From NCBI GenBank assembly GCA_017547315.1, contig JAFYQA010000119.1, positions 1 to 35,767 on the forward strand: 35,767 bases of DNA. Direction: 5' to 3'. Made by a program: the position numbers and the translations under genes. Positions 15,882-23,716 of this stretch are shown here, piece by piece (the stretch's first letter is position 1; each line of letters begins with the position of its first letter). Under the pieces are notes generated by a model. The model saw nothing but the letters and a program-made list of their open reading frames with translations. It was not told where the DNA came from and ran no database searches. The DNA is from Roseburia sp. GTDB lineage: Bacteria > Bacillota_A > Clostridia > Lachnospirales > Lachnospiraceae.

Positions 15882-16190
15882 ATGGCAGAGAATAGAGGAT
15901 TACCGCCGGTGACACCGGAGGAGAAGAAGACGAATATCATTATCGCAGTGGCTGCGATTGCTGTTGCAATTGCATTTGCGGTTTATAGCTGGCAAGTACT
16001 ACCGGCGGAGGTAGCAAACCAGCCGGCAGCATTTAATACAGGCGCACCGCCAATTCCTAAATTTGCAGCGGTGTTGCTTCCATTTGGTATCAGTGTATTT
16101 TCCGCTGTATCAGGAATTAATTATAGAAAGCAGTTTTTAATTTGCCTGATTGGTTACGCACTGAATATATTGTTTTGGATTTCAAATTAA
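15882..16190 (+). CDS. small membrane protein (102 aa)
   Basis: A hypothetical protein with a polar N-terminus (about 1-18, Pro/Glu/Lys) and three hydrophobic segments: IIIAVAAIAVAIAFAVYSW, FAAVLLPFGISVFSAVSG and FLICLIGYALNILFWIS. Between the first two is a short extracytoplasmic Pro-rich loop. I chose ATG 15882, eight bases after GAGGA; ATG 15858 would add eight residues. It lies 61 bases after the HAD gene in the same direction and ends at a terminator, so the two probably form one transcript and may share GntR control. Family not recognised. Confidence 0.65.
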   Translation: MAENRGLPPVTPEEKKTNIIIAVAAIAVAIAFAVYSWQVLPAEVANQPAAFNTGAPPIPKFAAVLLPFGISVFSAVSGINYRKQFLICLIGYALNILFWISN

Positions 16191-16200
16191 TTAGAAAAAA

Positions 16201-16230
16201 GAGAGGACGTCGGTTTGATGTCCTCTTTTT
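16201..16230 (+). terminator. intrinsic terminator after the small membrane protein
   Basis: GAGGACGTC (16203-16211) pairs with GATGTCCTC (16217-16225), including one G-U, extended by AGA/TCT, and followed by TTTTT. Confidence 0.85.
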
Positions 16231-16290
16231 GCATATTAGCAGGAGGAGTGGTGCATACTAAAAAAACAGTAAAACACTGGAGGTATAGTT

Positions 16291-17676
16291 ATGATAAAAC
16301 CTTTTGGTATGCGTGATAAAATAGGATATCTGTTCGGGGACTTCGGGAATGATTTCACCTTTGTGTTATCGTCGAGTTTTCTGATGAAGTTTTATACGGA
16401 TGTTATGGGTGTGGATGGCTTTGTAGTAGGAATTGTAATGATGGTGGCACGGTTTGTGGATGCTTTTACGGATGTGACAATGGGTAGAATCTGTGATAGG
16501 AGCAGAACACTTCCGGCAGGGAAGTTTAAACCATGGATTCTTCGAATGGCAGGACCGGTGGCTATCGCATCTTTTCTTATTTATCAGAGTAGTCTGGCAG
16601 ATAGGTCAATGGGATTTAAGATAGTGTGGTTGTTTGTGACCTATATTTTGTGGGGGTCTGTCTTTTATACATCGATTAATATTCCGTACGGTTCGATGGC
16701 GTCGGCGATTTCGGCAGAGCCGGGAGATAGGCAGTCACTTTCTACTTATCGGACTATGGGTGGCACGTTGGCAGGGCTTATCATTGGTGCGGGTGTCCCG
16801 ATGTTAGCCTATGATGAGGTAAATGGTAACATGGTGCTAAATGGTAGCAGATTTACTGCCATTGCAGGAATATTTTCCGTGTTTGCCGTGATTTGTTATG
16901 TCATATGTTATTGGTTAGTGACAGAGCGTGTGCGGACAGAGTCATACGAGACAAATGGAGAAAAAAATGGTGTGTTTCAGATGCTTGGGAATGCATTTCG
17001 GAATAAGGCATTGATTTCTATTATTGCAGCGTCTATCGTAATGTTGTTGGCACAGCTTACGATGCAGTCGATGGCAAACTATGTATATCCGAATTTTTAC
17101 AGAAGTACTGCAGCACAGTCAGCGTCGAATCTAGTCATGTTAGGGGCGATGTTAGCAGCGGCATCTGTGGCAAGACCGGTAGCAGAACGGATTGGAAAAG
17201 CAGAACTTTCGGCATTTTCGAATCTGCTGGCAGCAGCAGTATGTATCATCGTATTTTTTATCCGCCCCCAAAATGTATGGGTGTATGTATTTTTTATGGC
17301 CTTGTGTTGGCTGGGACTTGGTATGTTTTCTATGGTGTCCTGGGCACTTATTACGGATGTGATTGATTATTCCGAGATTAAAAACGGCATCAGAGAGGAT
17401 GGCAGTGTATATGCATTGTATTCATTTGCCAGAAAAATGGGGCAGGCTGCTGCTGCGGGCGTGTCTGGATTTTTGCTGACTTCGATAGGCTATACACAGG
17501 AAACGGCATTTGATGTAGACGTTGTGAATGGTATTTTTAATATTTCAACACTGGTGCCGGCGGTTGGATTTGGACTGTTGGCAGCGATTTTGTGGTTCTG
17601 GTATCCGCTGCATAAGAAACAGGTGGATGAGAATGTGGAGATACTGAAAAAGAAGAGAGAAGAGAAACGGATATAA
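16291..17676 (+). CDS. GPH-family (MelB-type) sugar:cation symporter, first copy
   Basis: A 461-residue transporter with about 12 membrane helices. GPH features are visible: GMRDKIGYLFGDFGNDFTF at the N-terminus, FVDAFTDVTMGRICDRSRT with the cation-site-type acidic residues in helix 2 and the following loop, KFKPWILRMAGPVA, and ALITDVIDYSEIKNGIREDG in the second half. GPH proteins import glycosides and uronides with H+ or Na+. GGAGG lies ten bases before ATG 16291. It ends in a terminator whose hairpin contains the GntR palindrome. Its codon use is ordinary, unlike the second GPH gene. The promoter is unclear; TTGCAT at 16229 with CATACT at 16254 is weak. Confidence 0.9.
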   Translation: MIKPFGMRDKIGYLFGDFGNDFTFVLSSSFLMKFYTDVMGVDGFVVGIVMMVARFVDAFTDVTMGRICDRSRTLPAGKFKPWILRMAGPVAIASFLIYQSSLADRSMGFKIVWLFVTYILWGSVFYTSINIPYGSMASAISAEPGDRQSLSTYRTMGGTLAGLIIGAGVPMLAYDEVNGNMVLNGSRFTAIAGIFSVFAVICYVICYWLVTERVRTESYETNGEKNGVFQMLGNAFRNKALISIIAASIVMLLAQLTMQSMANYVYPNFYRSTAAQSASNLVMLGAMLAAASVARPVAERIGKAELSAFSNLLAAAVCIIVFFIRPQNVWVYVFFMALCWLGLGMFSMVSWALITDVIDYSEIKNGIREDGSVYALYSFARKMGQAAAAGVSGFLLTSIGYTQETAFDVDVVNGIFNISTLVPAVGFGLLAAILWFWYPLHKKQVDENVEILKKKREEKRI

Positions 17677-17708
17677 TAAGAATGATAGAAAAAGTGAATG
17701 ATGGAGAG

Positions 17709-17750
17709 AGAAATGTTGCTTGTATACAAGTGACATTTCTTTCTTTTTTT
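17709..17750 (+). terminator. terminator whose stem contains a GntR-type operator
   Basis: AGAAATGT (17709-17716) pairs with ACATTTCT (17733-17740); between them two G-U pairs connect to the perfect palindrome CTTGTATACAAG (17719-17730), and a T-rich tract ends at 17750. The same DNA is thus an intrinsic terminator and a full match to the GntR operator core. It stands about 110 bases upstream of the second GPH promoter. Confidence 0.75.
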
Positions 17751-17832
17751 GAGTTATGAAAACGTTATCTGTGCATTTTGAACAAAATTAAATGTCGAAT
17801 ATTAGCAAATACCATGAAAAATATAATGTTGA

Positions 17833-17861
17833 TTGACGCTTGTATACAAGGATGTTATACT
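17833..17861 (+). promoter_or_regulatory. promoter of the second GPH gene with operator in its spacer
   Basis: TTGACG (17833-17838), a 17-base spacer and TATACT (17856-17861) form a strong promoter. CTTGTATACAAG (17839-17850) starts directly after the -35 and fills the spacer, so a bound repressor would exclude RNA polymerase. The stretch 17751-17832 is AT-rich with no other feature. Confidence 0.85.
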
Positions 17862-17874
17862 AATATCAACAATG

Positions 17875-17951
17875 GAAACGAGGGTGTGGCGTTTCTTTGT
17901 TTAGATTTGAACACAATTTAATTGTGTTTTAATCTGGCAGGCCCATAGGGC
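17875..17951 (+). other. structured 5' leader of the second GPH gene
   Basis: Downstream of the promoter, the roughly 120-base leader holds three successive hairpins: GAAACG/CGTTTC (17875-17895, 9-base loop), AGATT-AACACAAT/ATTGTGTT-AATCT (17903-17935, loop TTA), and GCCC/GGGC (17941-17951, loop ATA). None has a terminator T run. They may stabilise an abundant mRNA or form a regulatory element; no known riboswitch was recognised. Confidence 0.5.
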
Positions 17952-17986
17952 AAGAAAAATCTTTTTAGAAGAAGGAGAGACTTATT

Positions 17987-19489
17987 ATGAAAACGTTATC
18001 TTCAAAGTATTATGGAGAAAATGGTATTCATCGCGTTCCATTATGGAGAATTGGATGTTTCGCGTTGAATAACACATCTACCAACCTTTACATGTTCTTA
18101 ATGAACTATGTAGCTTACTACTTAGCTGGTTGGGTAGGCGTAGGTACTGTATTAGCTGGTTCATTCTCAATGATCATGAGAATTTGGGACGGTGTTACAG
18201 ACCCATTCGTAGGATTCATGGTTGATAAAATGGATGGTAAATTCGGTAAGAACCGCCCATTCATGGTTATCGGTAACGTAATCCTCTGTGTTACATCTTT
18301 CATCTTATTCCATGTAACACATTTATTACCAATGGCAGCTAGATTCCCATTCTTTATCGTAGTATCTTGTATCTACTATTTAGGATATACTGCACAGTGT
18401 GTAGTTACAAAATCTGCTCAGACATGTTTAACAAACGATCCAAAACAGCGTCCATTATTCGCTATTTTCGATGGTATTTACAACACAATTCTTTTCGCTG
18501 GTTTAGCAGTAGTTGCTGCTAATCTTGGTGTTAAGTACGGCGGCTTTACAAATGATCCAGCAGTATTCCATGAATTATGGATGATGTTTGCTACTATTTC
18601 ATTTGTATTCATGTGCATCGCTGTATTTGCTATCGCACCAAAAGATAGAAAAGAATTCTTCGGTACAGGTCAGTCTCAGAAGATCGGTTTAAAAGATTAC
18701 TGGGATACATTAAAAGGCAACAGAGCTATTCAGATGCTCGTTGTATCTGCTGGTACAGATAAACTTGCTATGCAGATGAAAGGTAACTCAGCTATGATGA
18801 TCGTATTATGTGGATTCATGGTTGGTGACTACGCATTATCAGGTACTATTACAGGTATGATTTCTATCCCTACAATGGTACTTATGATGTTCGGTGTAGG
18901 TGGTCTTGCTACTCGTCTTGGACAGAGAAAAGCTATGCTTATCGGTTCTTGGGGTGGTATCATCATCAACGCATTGTTAATTGCACTTTGGTTATTAGGT
19001 GATTACTCAACATTCTCAGCTGGTAATGGTGCTGTTAACTGGGGATTCTTCTCAATCGCTTACATCGTACTTAACGTATTATTAGGTGGTTTCACAGGTA
19101 TCTCTGGTAACATCGTTATTCCTATGACAGCTGACTGTGCTGACTACGAAGTATACCGTACAGGTAAATACGTTCCAGGTTTAATGGGTACATTATTCTC
19201 ATTCGTTGATAAGTTAATCTCTTCATTTGCTCCAATGCTTATCTCTGTTGCATTCGCTGCAATTGGATTTACAGAGTCATTACCAGACTTAAAACACATT
19301 GAAGCAATCAATGCTAATCCAGAATGGAAACAGACAACATTCCTTGTAACATTAGCATTATTATATGGTTCAGTTATCATTGGTAACTTATGTAACGTAG
19401 TAGCTCTTAAATTCTATCCACTTACAAAAGAAAAGATGGAAGAAATCCAGGAGAAGATTGCAGAAATCAAAGCTGCAGCAAACAAATAA
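17987..19489 (+). CDS. GPH-family (MelB-type) sugar:cation symporter, second copy, likely highly expressed
   Basis: A 500-residue transporter with about 12 helices, related to but clearly different from the first GPH gene. Features are MIMRIWDGVTDPFVGFMVDKMDG (helix 2 and loop, with the conserved Asp residues), FGKNRPFMVIGNV, and in the second half MTADCADYEVYRTGKYVPG. A charged amphipathic tail (KEKMEEIQEKIAEIKAAANK) ends it. Codon use is biased to TTC, ATC, AAC, CGT and GCT, as in uxuA, and the ribosome site is GAAGGAGAG; both point to high expression. The GntR-type operator inside its promoter makes it the clearest target of the regulator. A uronate or other sugar-acid substrate is an inference from context. 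Confidence 0.92.
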   Translation: MKTLSSKYYGENGIHRVPLWRIGCFALNNTSTNLYMFLMNYVAYYLAGWVGVGTVLAGSFSMIMRIWDGVTDPFVGFMVDKMDGKFGKNRPFMVIGNVILCVTSFILFHVTHLLPMAARFPFFIVVSCIYYLGYTAQCVVTKSAQTCLTNDPKQRPLFAIFDGIYNTILFAGLAVVAANLGVKYGGFTNDPAVFHELWMMFATISFVFMCIAVFAIAPKDRKEFFGTGQSQKIGLKDYWDTLKGNRAIQMLVVSAGTDKLAMQMKGNSAMMIVLCGFMVGDYALSGTITGMISIPTMVLMMFGVGGLATRLGQRKAMLIGSWGGIIINALLIALWLLGDYSTFSAGNGAVNWGFFSIAYIVLNVLLGGFTGISGNIVIPMTADCADYEVYRTGKYVPGLMGTLFSFVDKLISSFAPMLISVAFAAIGFTESLPDLKHIEAINANPEWKQTTFLVTLALLYGSVIIGNLCNVVALKFYPLTKEKMEEIQEKIAEIKAAANK

Positions 19490-19527
19490 TTTGTTATTGC
19501 GAATTACATAACAATCTAGTAAAATTG

Positions 19528-19558
19528 GGGCACCGGAGTTCCGGTGCCCTATATTTTT
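19528..19558 (+). terminator. intrinsic terminator of the second GPH gene
   Basis: GGGCACCGG (19528-19536) pairs perfectly with CCGGTGCCC (19541-19549), loop AGTT, followed by TATATTTTT. The remaining 170 bases before the next gene are AT-rich without a clear promoter. Confidence 0.92.
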
Positions 19559-19730
19559 AAGGTTCATGGACAATTCTTATGAATGAAAAGTTTTGTAAGC
19601 GTAAAAGTGCAAACTATCATTTTTGTTTTATAGAAAGATTTCGTAATACGGAATGAAGAAGATAAGACGTGATTTTTCTATAGAATAAAACTTATGGAAT
19701 TATAAGATAATAAAAGGAGTATTTTAAATT

Positions 19731-20126
19731 ATGTTTGGGAAATCAAAAGATAAGAAAGAAAAACCATCAAGGGAACAGATGCAGAATGACTATGTAGCAT
19801 ATATCAAAGCAGAAGAAGAATTAAAACAGCTTAGAAAAGAACACGGTATCGAAGACCCAGATGAAAGTAAACTTTCTAAGAAGATTTCTGCAATGTTTGA
19901 AAGACAGGCAAACCGTGAACCGGTTCCTGTTAGTAAAAAGAAGTATATGATTCTGGCACTTTTAACCGGATGGATGGGTGGTCATCGTTTTTATTGTAAG
20001 CATTATAAAGTAGGCCTTACTTATCTTTTGCTTTTCTGGATGGGCATTGGGCTTTATCATACGATTCTTGATTTGATGATTGTTATTCCAATGCAGCCGG
20101 ATGAGAATGGTAATATTTTCTTATAA
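19731..20126 (+). CDS. TM2-domain membrane protein
   Basis: A 131-residue protein. The N-terminal 65 residues are charged and probably helical (SREQMQNDYVAYIKAEEEL). The C-terminal half is a TM2 domain: KKKYMILALLTGWMGGHRFY with the conserved G-HRFY motif, a short KHYKVG turn and a second helix YLLLFWMGIGLYHTILDLMIV. TM2 proteins have two membrane segments and no defined enzymatic role. AAAAGGAG precedes ATG 19731. It lies between two GntR-linked genes but has no operator of its own and probably its own transcript. Function unknown. Confidence 0.82.
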   Translation: MFGKSKDKKEKPSREQMQNDYVAYIKAEEELKQLRKEHGIEDPDESKLSKKISAMFERQANREPVPVSKKKYMILALLTGWMGGHRFYCKHYKVGLTYLLLFWMGIGLYHTILDLMIVIPMQPDENGNIFL

Positions 20127-20157
20127 ATTAAGAATTTCTTAAAATGGAAAAATGTAC

Positions 20158-20186
20158 TTGACAAATAGAGTATTTTATAAGACAAT
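20158..20186 (+). promoter_or_regulatory. candidate promoter of the 20.3 kb lipoprotein gene
   Basis: TTGACA (20158-20163, consensus), a 17-base spacer and GACAAT (20181-20186). A second -10-like TATAAT at 20276-20281 has no good -35. The operator at 20201 would lie just after the first promoter's start site. Confidence 0.45.
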
Positions 20187-20200
20187 CACACAAGCAGATT

Positions 20201-20214
20201 ACTTGTATACAAGT
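20201..20214. promoter_or_regulatory. GntR-type operator upstream of the lipoprotein gene
   Basis: ACTTGTATACAAGT is a perfect 14-bp palindrome and the closest match in the window to the Bacillus GntR operator. A related palindrome, TTGCATGCAA, follows at 20239-20248 and differs at the two central-flanking positions; it could be a weaker second site. Confidence 0.75.
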
Positions 20215-20332
20215 GAGAAAACTGGTAATACTTTGTAATTGCATGCAAGGTACTGCATTTTGAAAAGCAGTATGATATAATGACCAAGTCGACAAATTAC
20301 TTTATTGAAAACAAGGAGAGAAAAAGAATATT

Positions 20333-20932
20333 ATGAAAAAGGCTTTATTATTTTTATTAACAGGTATCATGGTAGTTGGAACTATGACAGCATGTGGTGG
20401 TAATAACAATGCAGATGTTAATACAGAAGTAAACACAGAAGCAGTTGTAGACACAGAAGTAGTTATGGATACAGAGATTTTTGTAGAAGACGAAGTAGTA
20501 GAAGTAAGTGAATTAGAAGGAATCGTAAATTCTATTTACGAAAACCATGCTCCAATCGAATTAATGCTTGGAACAATTCCTGTAAACGTAGCAGATGTTG
20601 ATGATTTAACATACAACACAGGTTTAACAAGTGGCGAAAAGCTTGTAGAAGCAGTTCGTTCTGAAACAATGATGGGTTCACAGGCTTACTCTTTAGTAGT
20701 TGTAAAAGTAGCTGATGCTGCTGACGCACAGGCTGTAGCTGATGAAATGTACGACAACATTGACCAGCGTAAATGGATCTGTGTAGAAGCTGGTGACAAG
20801 ATGGTTGCTACATTTGGCGATATCGTTATGTTAATGATGGTTGACGTAGAATATGCAGAAGCTGTAACAGCACAGTCTATCGTAGATGCATTTGCAGCAG
20901 CTTGTGGTGCAGAACTTGATTACGTTCGCTAA
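20333..20932 (+). CDS. small lipoprotein, possibly DUF4358-like
   Basis: A 199-residue secreted lipoprotein: signal peptide ending in the lipobox MTAC with Cys21. Residues about 25-60 are an acidic Glu/Val/Thr-rich linker with repeated TEV units (NTEVNTEAVVDTEVVMDTE). The globular part (about 65-199) includes VVKVADAADAQAVADEMYDN and VEAGDKMVATFGDIVMLMMVD, which recalls the DUF4358 family of clostridial lipoproteins; I hold this loosely. CAAGGAGAG lies upstream of ATG 20333. Codon use is biased as in uxuA. An operator upstream suggests it responds to the same signal as the GPH transporter, but no binding or enzymatic role can be assigned. Confidence 0.8.
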   Translation: MKKALLFLLTGIMVVGTMTACGGNNNADVNTEVNTEAVVDTEVVMDTEIFVEDEVVEVSELEGIVNSIYENHAPIELMLGTIPVNVADVDDLTYNTGLTSGEKLVEAVRSETMMGSQAYSLVVVKVADAADAQAVADEMYDNIDQRKWICVEAGDKMVATFGDIVMLMMVDVEYAEAVTAQSIVDAFAAACGAELDYVR

Positions 20933-20982
20933 TTCGTGTAAAATAGAATAAGAAGTTCATGTAAATTGAAATGAGAATGATG

Positions 20983-21038
20983 AGGCTGCCCCGCCACTAT
21001 GACTGATGAAGAAAGCATGGTTTTGGGGCGGCCTTTTT
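20983..21038 (+). terminator. terminator or attenuator just before the algI-like gene
   Basis: AGGCTGCCCC (20983-20992) pairs with GGGGCGGCCT (21025-21034), one G-U, 32-base loop, followed by TTTTT. It ends only 14 bases before the next start codon and right before its ribosome site, so that gene needs readthrough or a promoter within this element. Confidence 0.75.
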
Positions 21039-21052
21039 GCTTAGGAGGATTT

Positions 21053-22477
21053 ATGCTATTTTCCAGTATCCCATTTTTATATTATTTTCTTCCGTGTGTT
21101 ATGTTACTGTATTTTGCAGTGCCGAAGAAGTTAAAAAATTTGGTTTTATTTCTGGCGAGTATGTTTTTTTACTTTTGGGGCGAACCGAAGTATTGCCTTC
21201 TTATGGTGATATCCATATTGACCGGATATATAGGTGGCATTGTCGTGGGTAAAATGCGACAGTCCCAAAAGCAGCAGAGTGCCAAGGTGGCAATGATTGT
21301 TACGGTCGCGATTCTACTGGGCTTTCTGGCGATATTTAAATATACGGATTTTGGTATTTCTACGGTAAATGGACTGGTGGGCAGCAATATTCCGCTGGTA
21401 AAACTTGCATTACCAATCGGTATCAGTTTCTATACGTTTCAGATTTTAAGCTATGTAGTGGACGTGTACCGACAGGATGTAGAAATAGAGAAAAATATTA
21501 TTAATTTTGGCGCTTATGTAGTGATGTTCCCACAGTTAATCGCAGGACCAATTGTAAGATTTTCGACCGTTCAACAGGAGATGCGCGAACGTACAATTTC
21601 TGTAGATAAGGTTGCAAAGGGGATTGGCCGTTTTGTGATGGGATTGTCCAAAAAGGTTTTGATTGCAGACTTGCTTGGGGAATTTGTTGCTACGATGGAT
21701 TTGGTGCCAAAAACAAGTGCATTTTTCTTATGGATGACGGCGCTTGCGTATGCGATGCAGATTTATTTTGACTTTTCCGGATATAGCGATATGGCAATCG
21801 GTCTGGGCCATATGCTTGGTTTTCATTTCCCGGAGAACTTTGATTATCCATACGTGTCGAAAAGTATCACGGAATTCTGGCGCAGATGGCATATGACATT
21901 AGGTGGGTGGTTCCGCGACTATGTGTACATTCCATTAGGTGGCAATCGAGTTTCGTTAGTGAAGTGGATGCGGAATGTCTTTGTGGTGTGGTTTTTAAGT
22001 GGCCTTTGGCATGGTGCAAGCTGGAACTTTGTGCTTTGGGGCGTTTATTTTGGTGTGATTTTAGCATTAGAAAAATTATTCCTAAAGAAATGGCTTGAGC
22101 GATTGCCGATTGTATTGCAACATTTTTATGCAATCGTCTTGGTGGTAATTAGTTTTGTTATTTTTAGAATAGAAAGTATAAGGGAAGCAGGCAGTTTTCT
22201 TGCAGGAATGTTTGGATTTGGTTTAGAAAGTGCGGCAGGCGGAAGTGGAATGTCGCTTGGCATGTATCAGGTGCAGAATTATGGCTTTTTAATCGTAGTT
22301 TCGGTAGTGATTGCACTCGGAATTCCAAAAGCGTTATGGAAAAAAGTGACAGAGACAGCATGGGGAGCAACAATAGAAAAAATTGTGGCACCGATTGCCT
22401 ATCTGGTATTGACGCTGGTAGTAACGGCATTTTTGATACAGAGTTCGGTTCATCCATTTTTATATTTTAGATTTTAG
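21053..22477 (+). CDS. MBOAT-family O-acyltransferase, AlgI/DltB-like
   Basis: A 474-residue membrane-bound O-acyltransferase with about 11 to 12 hydrophobic segments. The family core is intact: LPIGISFYTFQILSYVVDVYR, FPQLIAGPIVRF, FDFSGYSDMAIGLGHMLGF, ITEFWRRWHMTLGGWFRDYV (His280) and the catalytic-type LSGLWHGASWNF (His320). AlgI-type proteins move acetyl groups across the membrane to modify extracellular polysaccharide. ATG 21053 follows AGGAGG at 21043-21048; the longer reading to 20999 would run through the terminator. It lies 17 bases before a DHHW/AlgJ-like gene, its usual partner. Target polymer unknown. Confidence 0.92.
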   Translation: MLFSSIPFLYYFLPCVMLLYFAVPKKLKNLVLFLASMFFYFWGEPKYCLLMVISILTGYIGGIVVGKMRQSQKQQSAKVAMIVTVAILLGFLAIFKYTDFGISTVNGLVGSNIPLVKLALPIGISFYTFQILSYVVDVYRQDVEIEKNIINFGAYVVMFPQLIAGPIVRFSTVQQEMRERTISVDKVAKGIGRFVMGLSKKVLIADLLGEFVATMDLVPKTSAFFLWMTALAYAMQIYFDFSGYSDMAIGLGHMLGFHFPENFDYPYVSKSITEFWRRWHMTLGGWFRDYVYIPLGGNRVSLVKWMRNVFVVWFLSGLWHGASWNFVLWGVYFGVILALEKLFLKKWLERLPIVLQHFYAIVLVVISFVIFRIESIREAGSFLAGMFGFGLESAAGGSGMSLGMYQVQNYGFLIVVSVVIALGIPKALWKKVTETAWGATIEKIVAPIAYLVLTLVVTAFLIQSSVHPFLYFRF

Positions 22478-22494
22478 GCAGGAGGGAGATTGGT

Positions 22495-23598
22495 ATGCAG
22501 AAAAAAAGGTATCATTGGTTTGTTGTGCTTAGTTTTTTCCTTTTGCTGAGTGGGTTTGCTATTGCGGAGATTTGTATTCCGGATAAAGAGATTTCAAAAT
22601 CCGAGCGTAGATATTATGAGCAAATGCCGGAATTATCGTGGAAAACGGTGATGGATGGAAGTTACATGCAGAAATTGGAAAAATATCTGCTCGACCAGTT
22701 TGTGGGCAGAGATACTTTTCGAATAGCAAAGACAGAGTTAGAAACAACTTTATTTGGAAAAAAGGATGCAGGCAATTATGTAAAAGAAGGTGAAATGCTT
22801 TTTGAACTAGACTATGACTGGAGTAAAAAGCAGGTGACGAAAACGGCTCAGGAATTCGCAAAATTACAGGAAAAATGGTTTGCAGATGCGGACGTGTATT
22901 ATGCTGTGATTCCGGATAAGGCATCGTTTTTGCCAAAGGATAAGTATCCGGTAGGAGACGATGGATTTACGGTAGGCGAGTTACAGAGGCATATGACGGA
23001 TGCAGTATATATTGATGTATATCAGCATCTGAGCTTAGAAGATTATTATAAAACAGACTTACACTGGAAGCAGGAGTCTGTTGTAGATGTGGCAGAAGTG
23101 TTGCTATCGGGCATGCACGAAACCGAGTGGAAGGCAAAAGAATACACGAGTTCGTTGATTACGTCCGAATTCAACGGGGCATATGCGGGAGCGTCTGCAT
23201 ATCAGATAAATTTAGATGAACTGTATGGTCTGACGAATGAAATAATTGATGCTGCAATGGTGTATGATTATGAAACAGGAAAAGAAGTAAGTGTATATGC
23301 ACCAGAGAAAATTGATGGTGCAGATGCGTACGATTACTATCTTTGGGGAGCTAGGGCTCTTTTATCAGTAAAAAATCCGTTGTGTGAGAATGGGAAAAAA
23401 TTATTACTGTTTCGTGATTCTTTCGGTAGTAGTATAGCACCGTTGTTATTGGAAGGTTATGAAGAGATTACGCTAGTGGATTTACGATATGTTACGGCGG
23501 CATTTTTACCACAGATGATAGCACTTGACGAATATGAGGATGTCCTGTTTTTATACAGTGAGAATGTGTTAAGAAATAGTGGAAGTTTGAAGTTTTAG
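22495..23598 (+). CDS. DHHW-family protein (AlgJ/AlgX-like SGNH partner of AlgI)
   Basis: A 367-residue protein anchored by one N-terminal helix (WFVVLSFFLLLSGFAIAEI) with the rest outside the cell. The region EISKSERRYYEQMPELSWKTVMDGSYMQKLEKYLLDQFVGRD is typical of DHHW proteins. The catalytic-type motif reads DLHW (188-191) instead of DHHW, keeping Asp188 and His190, and the serine block LLLFRDSFGSSIAPLL carries Ser309. Such proteins transfer the acetyl group delivered by the MBOAT partner onto a polysaccharide. GCAGGAGGGAGA precedes ATG 22495. It ends at a strong terminator, closing a two-gene operon. Confidence 0.85.
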   Translation: MQKKRYHWFVVLSFFLLLSGFAIAEICIPDKEISKSERRYYEQMPELSWKTVMDGSYMQKLEKYLLDQFVGRDTFRIAKTELETTLFGKKDAGNYVKEGEMLFELDYDWSKKQVTKTAQEFAKLQEKWFADADVYYAVIPDKASFLPKDKYPVGDDGFTVGELQRHMTDAVYIDVYQHLSLEDYYKTDLHWKQESVVDVAEVLLSGMHETEWKAKEYTSSLITSEFNGAYAGASAYQINLDELYGLTNEIIDAAMVYDYETGKEVSVYAPEKIDGADAYDYYLWGARALLSVKNPLCENGKKLLLFRDSFGSSIAPLLLEGYEEITLVDLRYVTAAFLPQMIALDEYEDVLFLYSENVLRNSGSLKF

Positions 23599-23602
23599 TG
23601 AG

Positions 23603-23653
23603 AAAAGTCATGATTTTTAATCTCAAATGAGGTTAGAAAGTCATGACTTTTTT
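23603..23653 (+). terminator. intrinsic terminator of the acyltransferase pair
   Basis: AAAAGTCATGA (23603-23613) pairs with TCATGACTTTT (23641-23651), with an inner hairpin AATCTC/GAGGTT, followed by a T run. Confidence 0.85.
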
Positions 23654-23716
23654 GTGTTTGATTTTAATAGAACATCATATGATATAAAGAAAGAGAGATA
23701 GAAAAATGGAGTAAGA

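Noticed and set aside
16291..19489. The two GPH transporters as a recent tandem duplication
   Set aside because: Sequences, lengths and codon use differ strongly; at best an ancient relation within the family.
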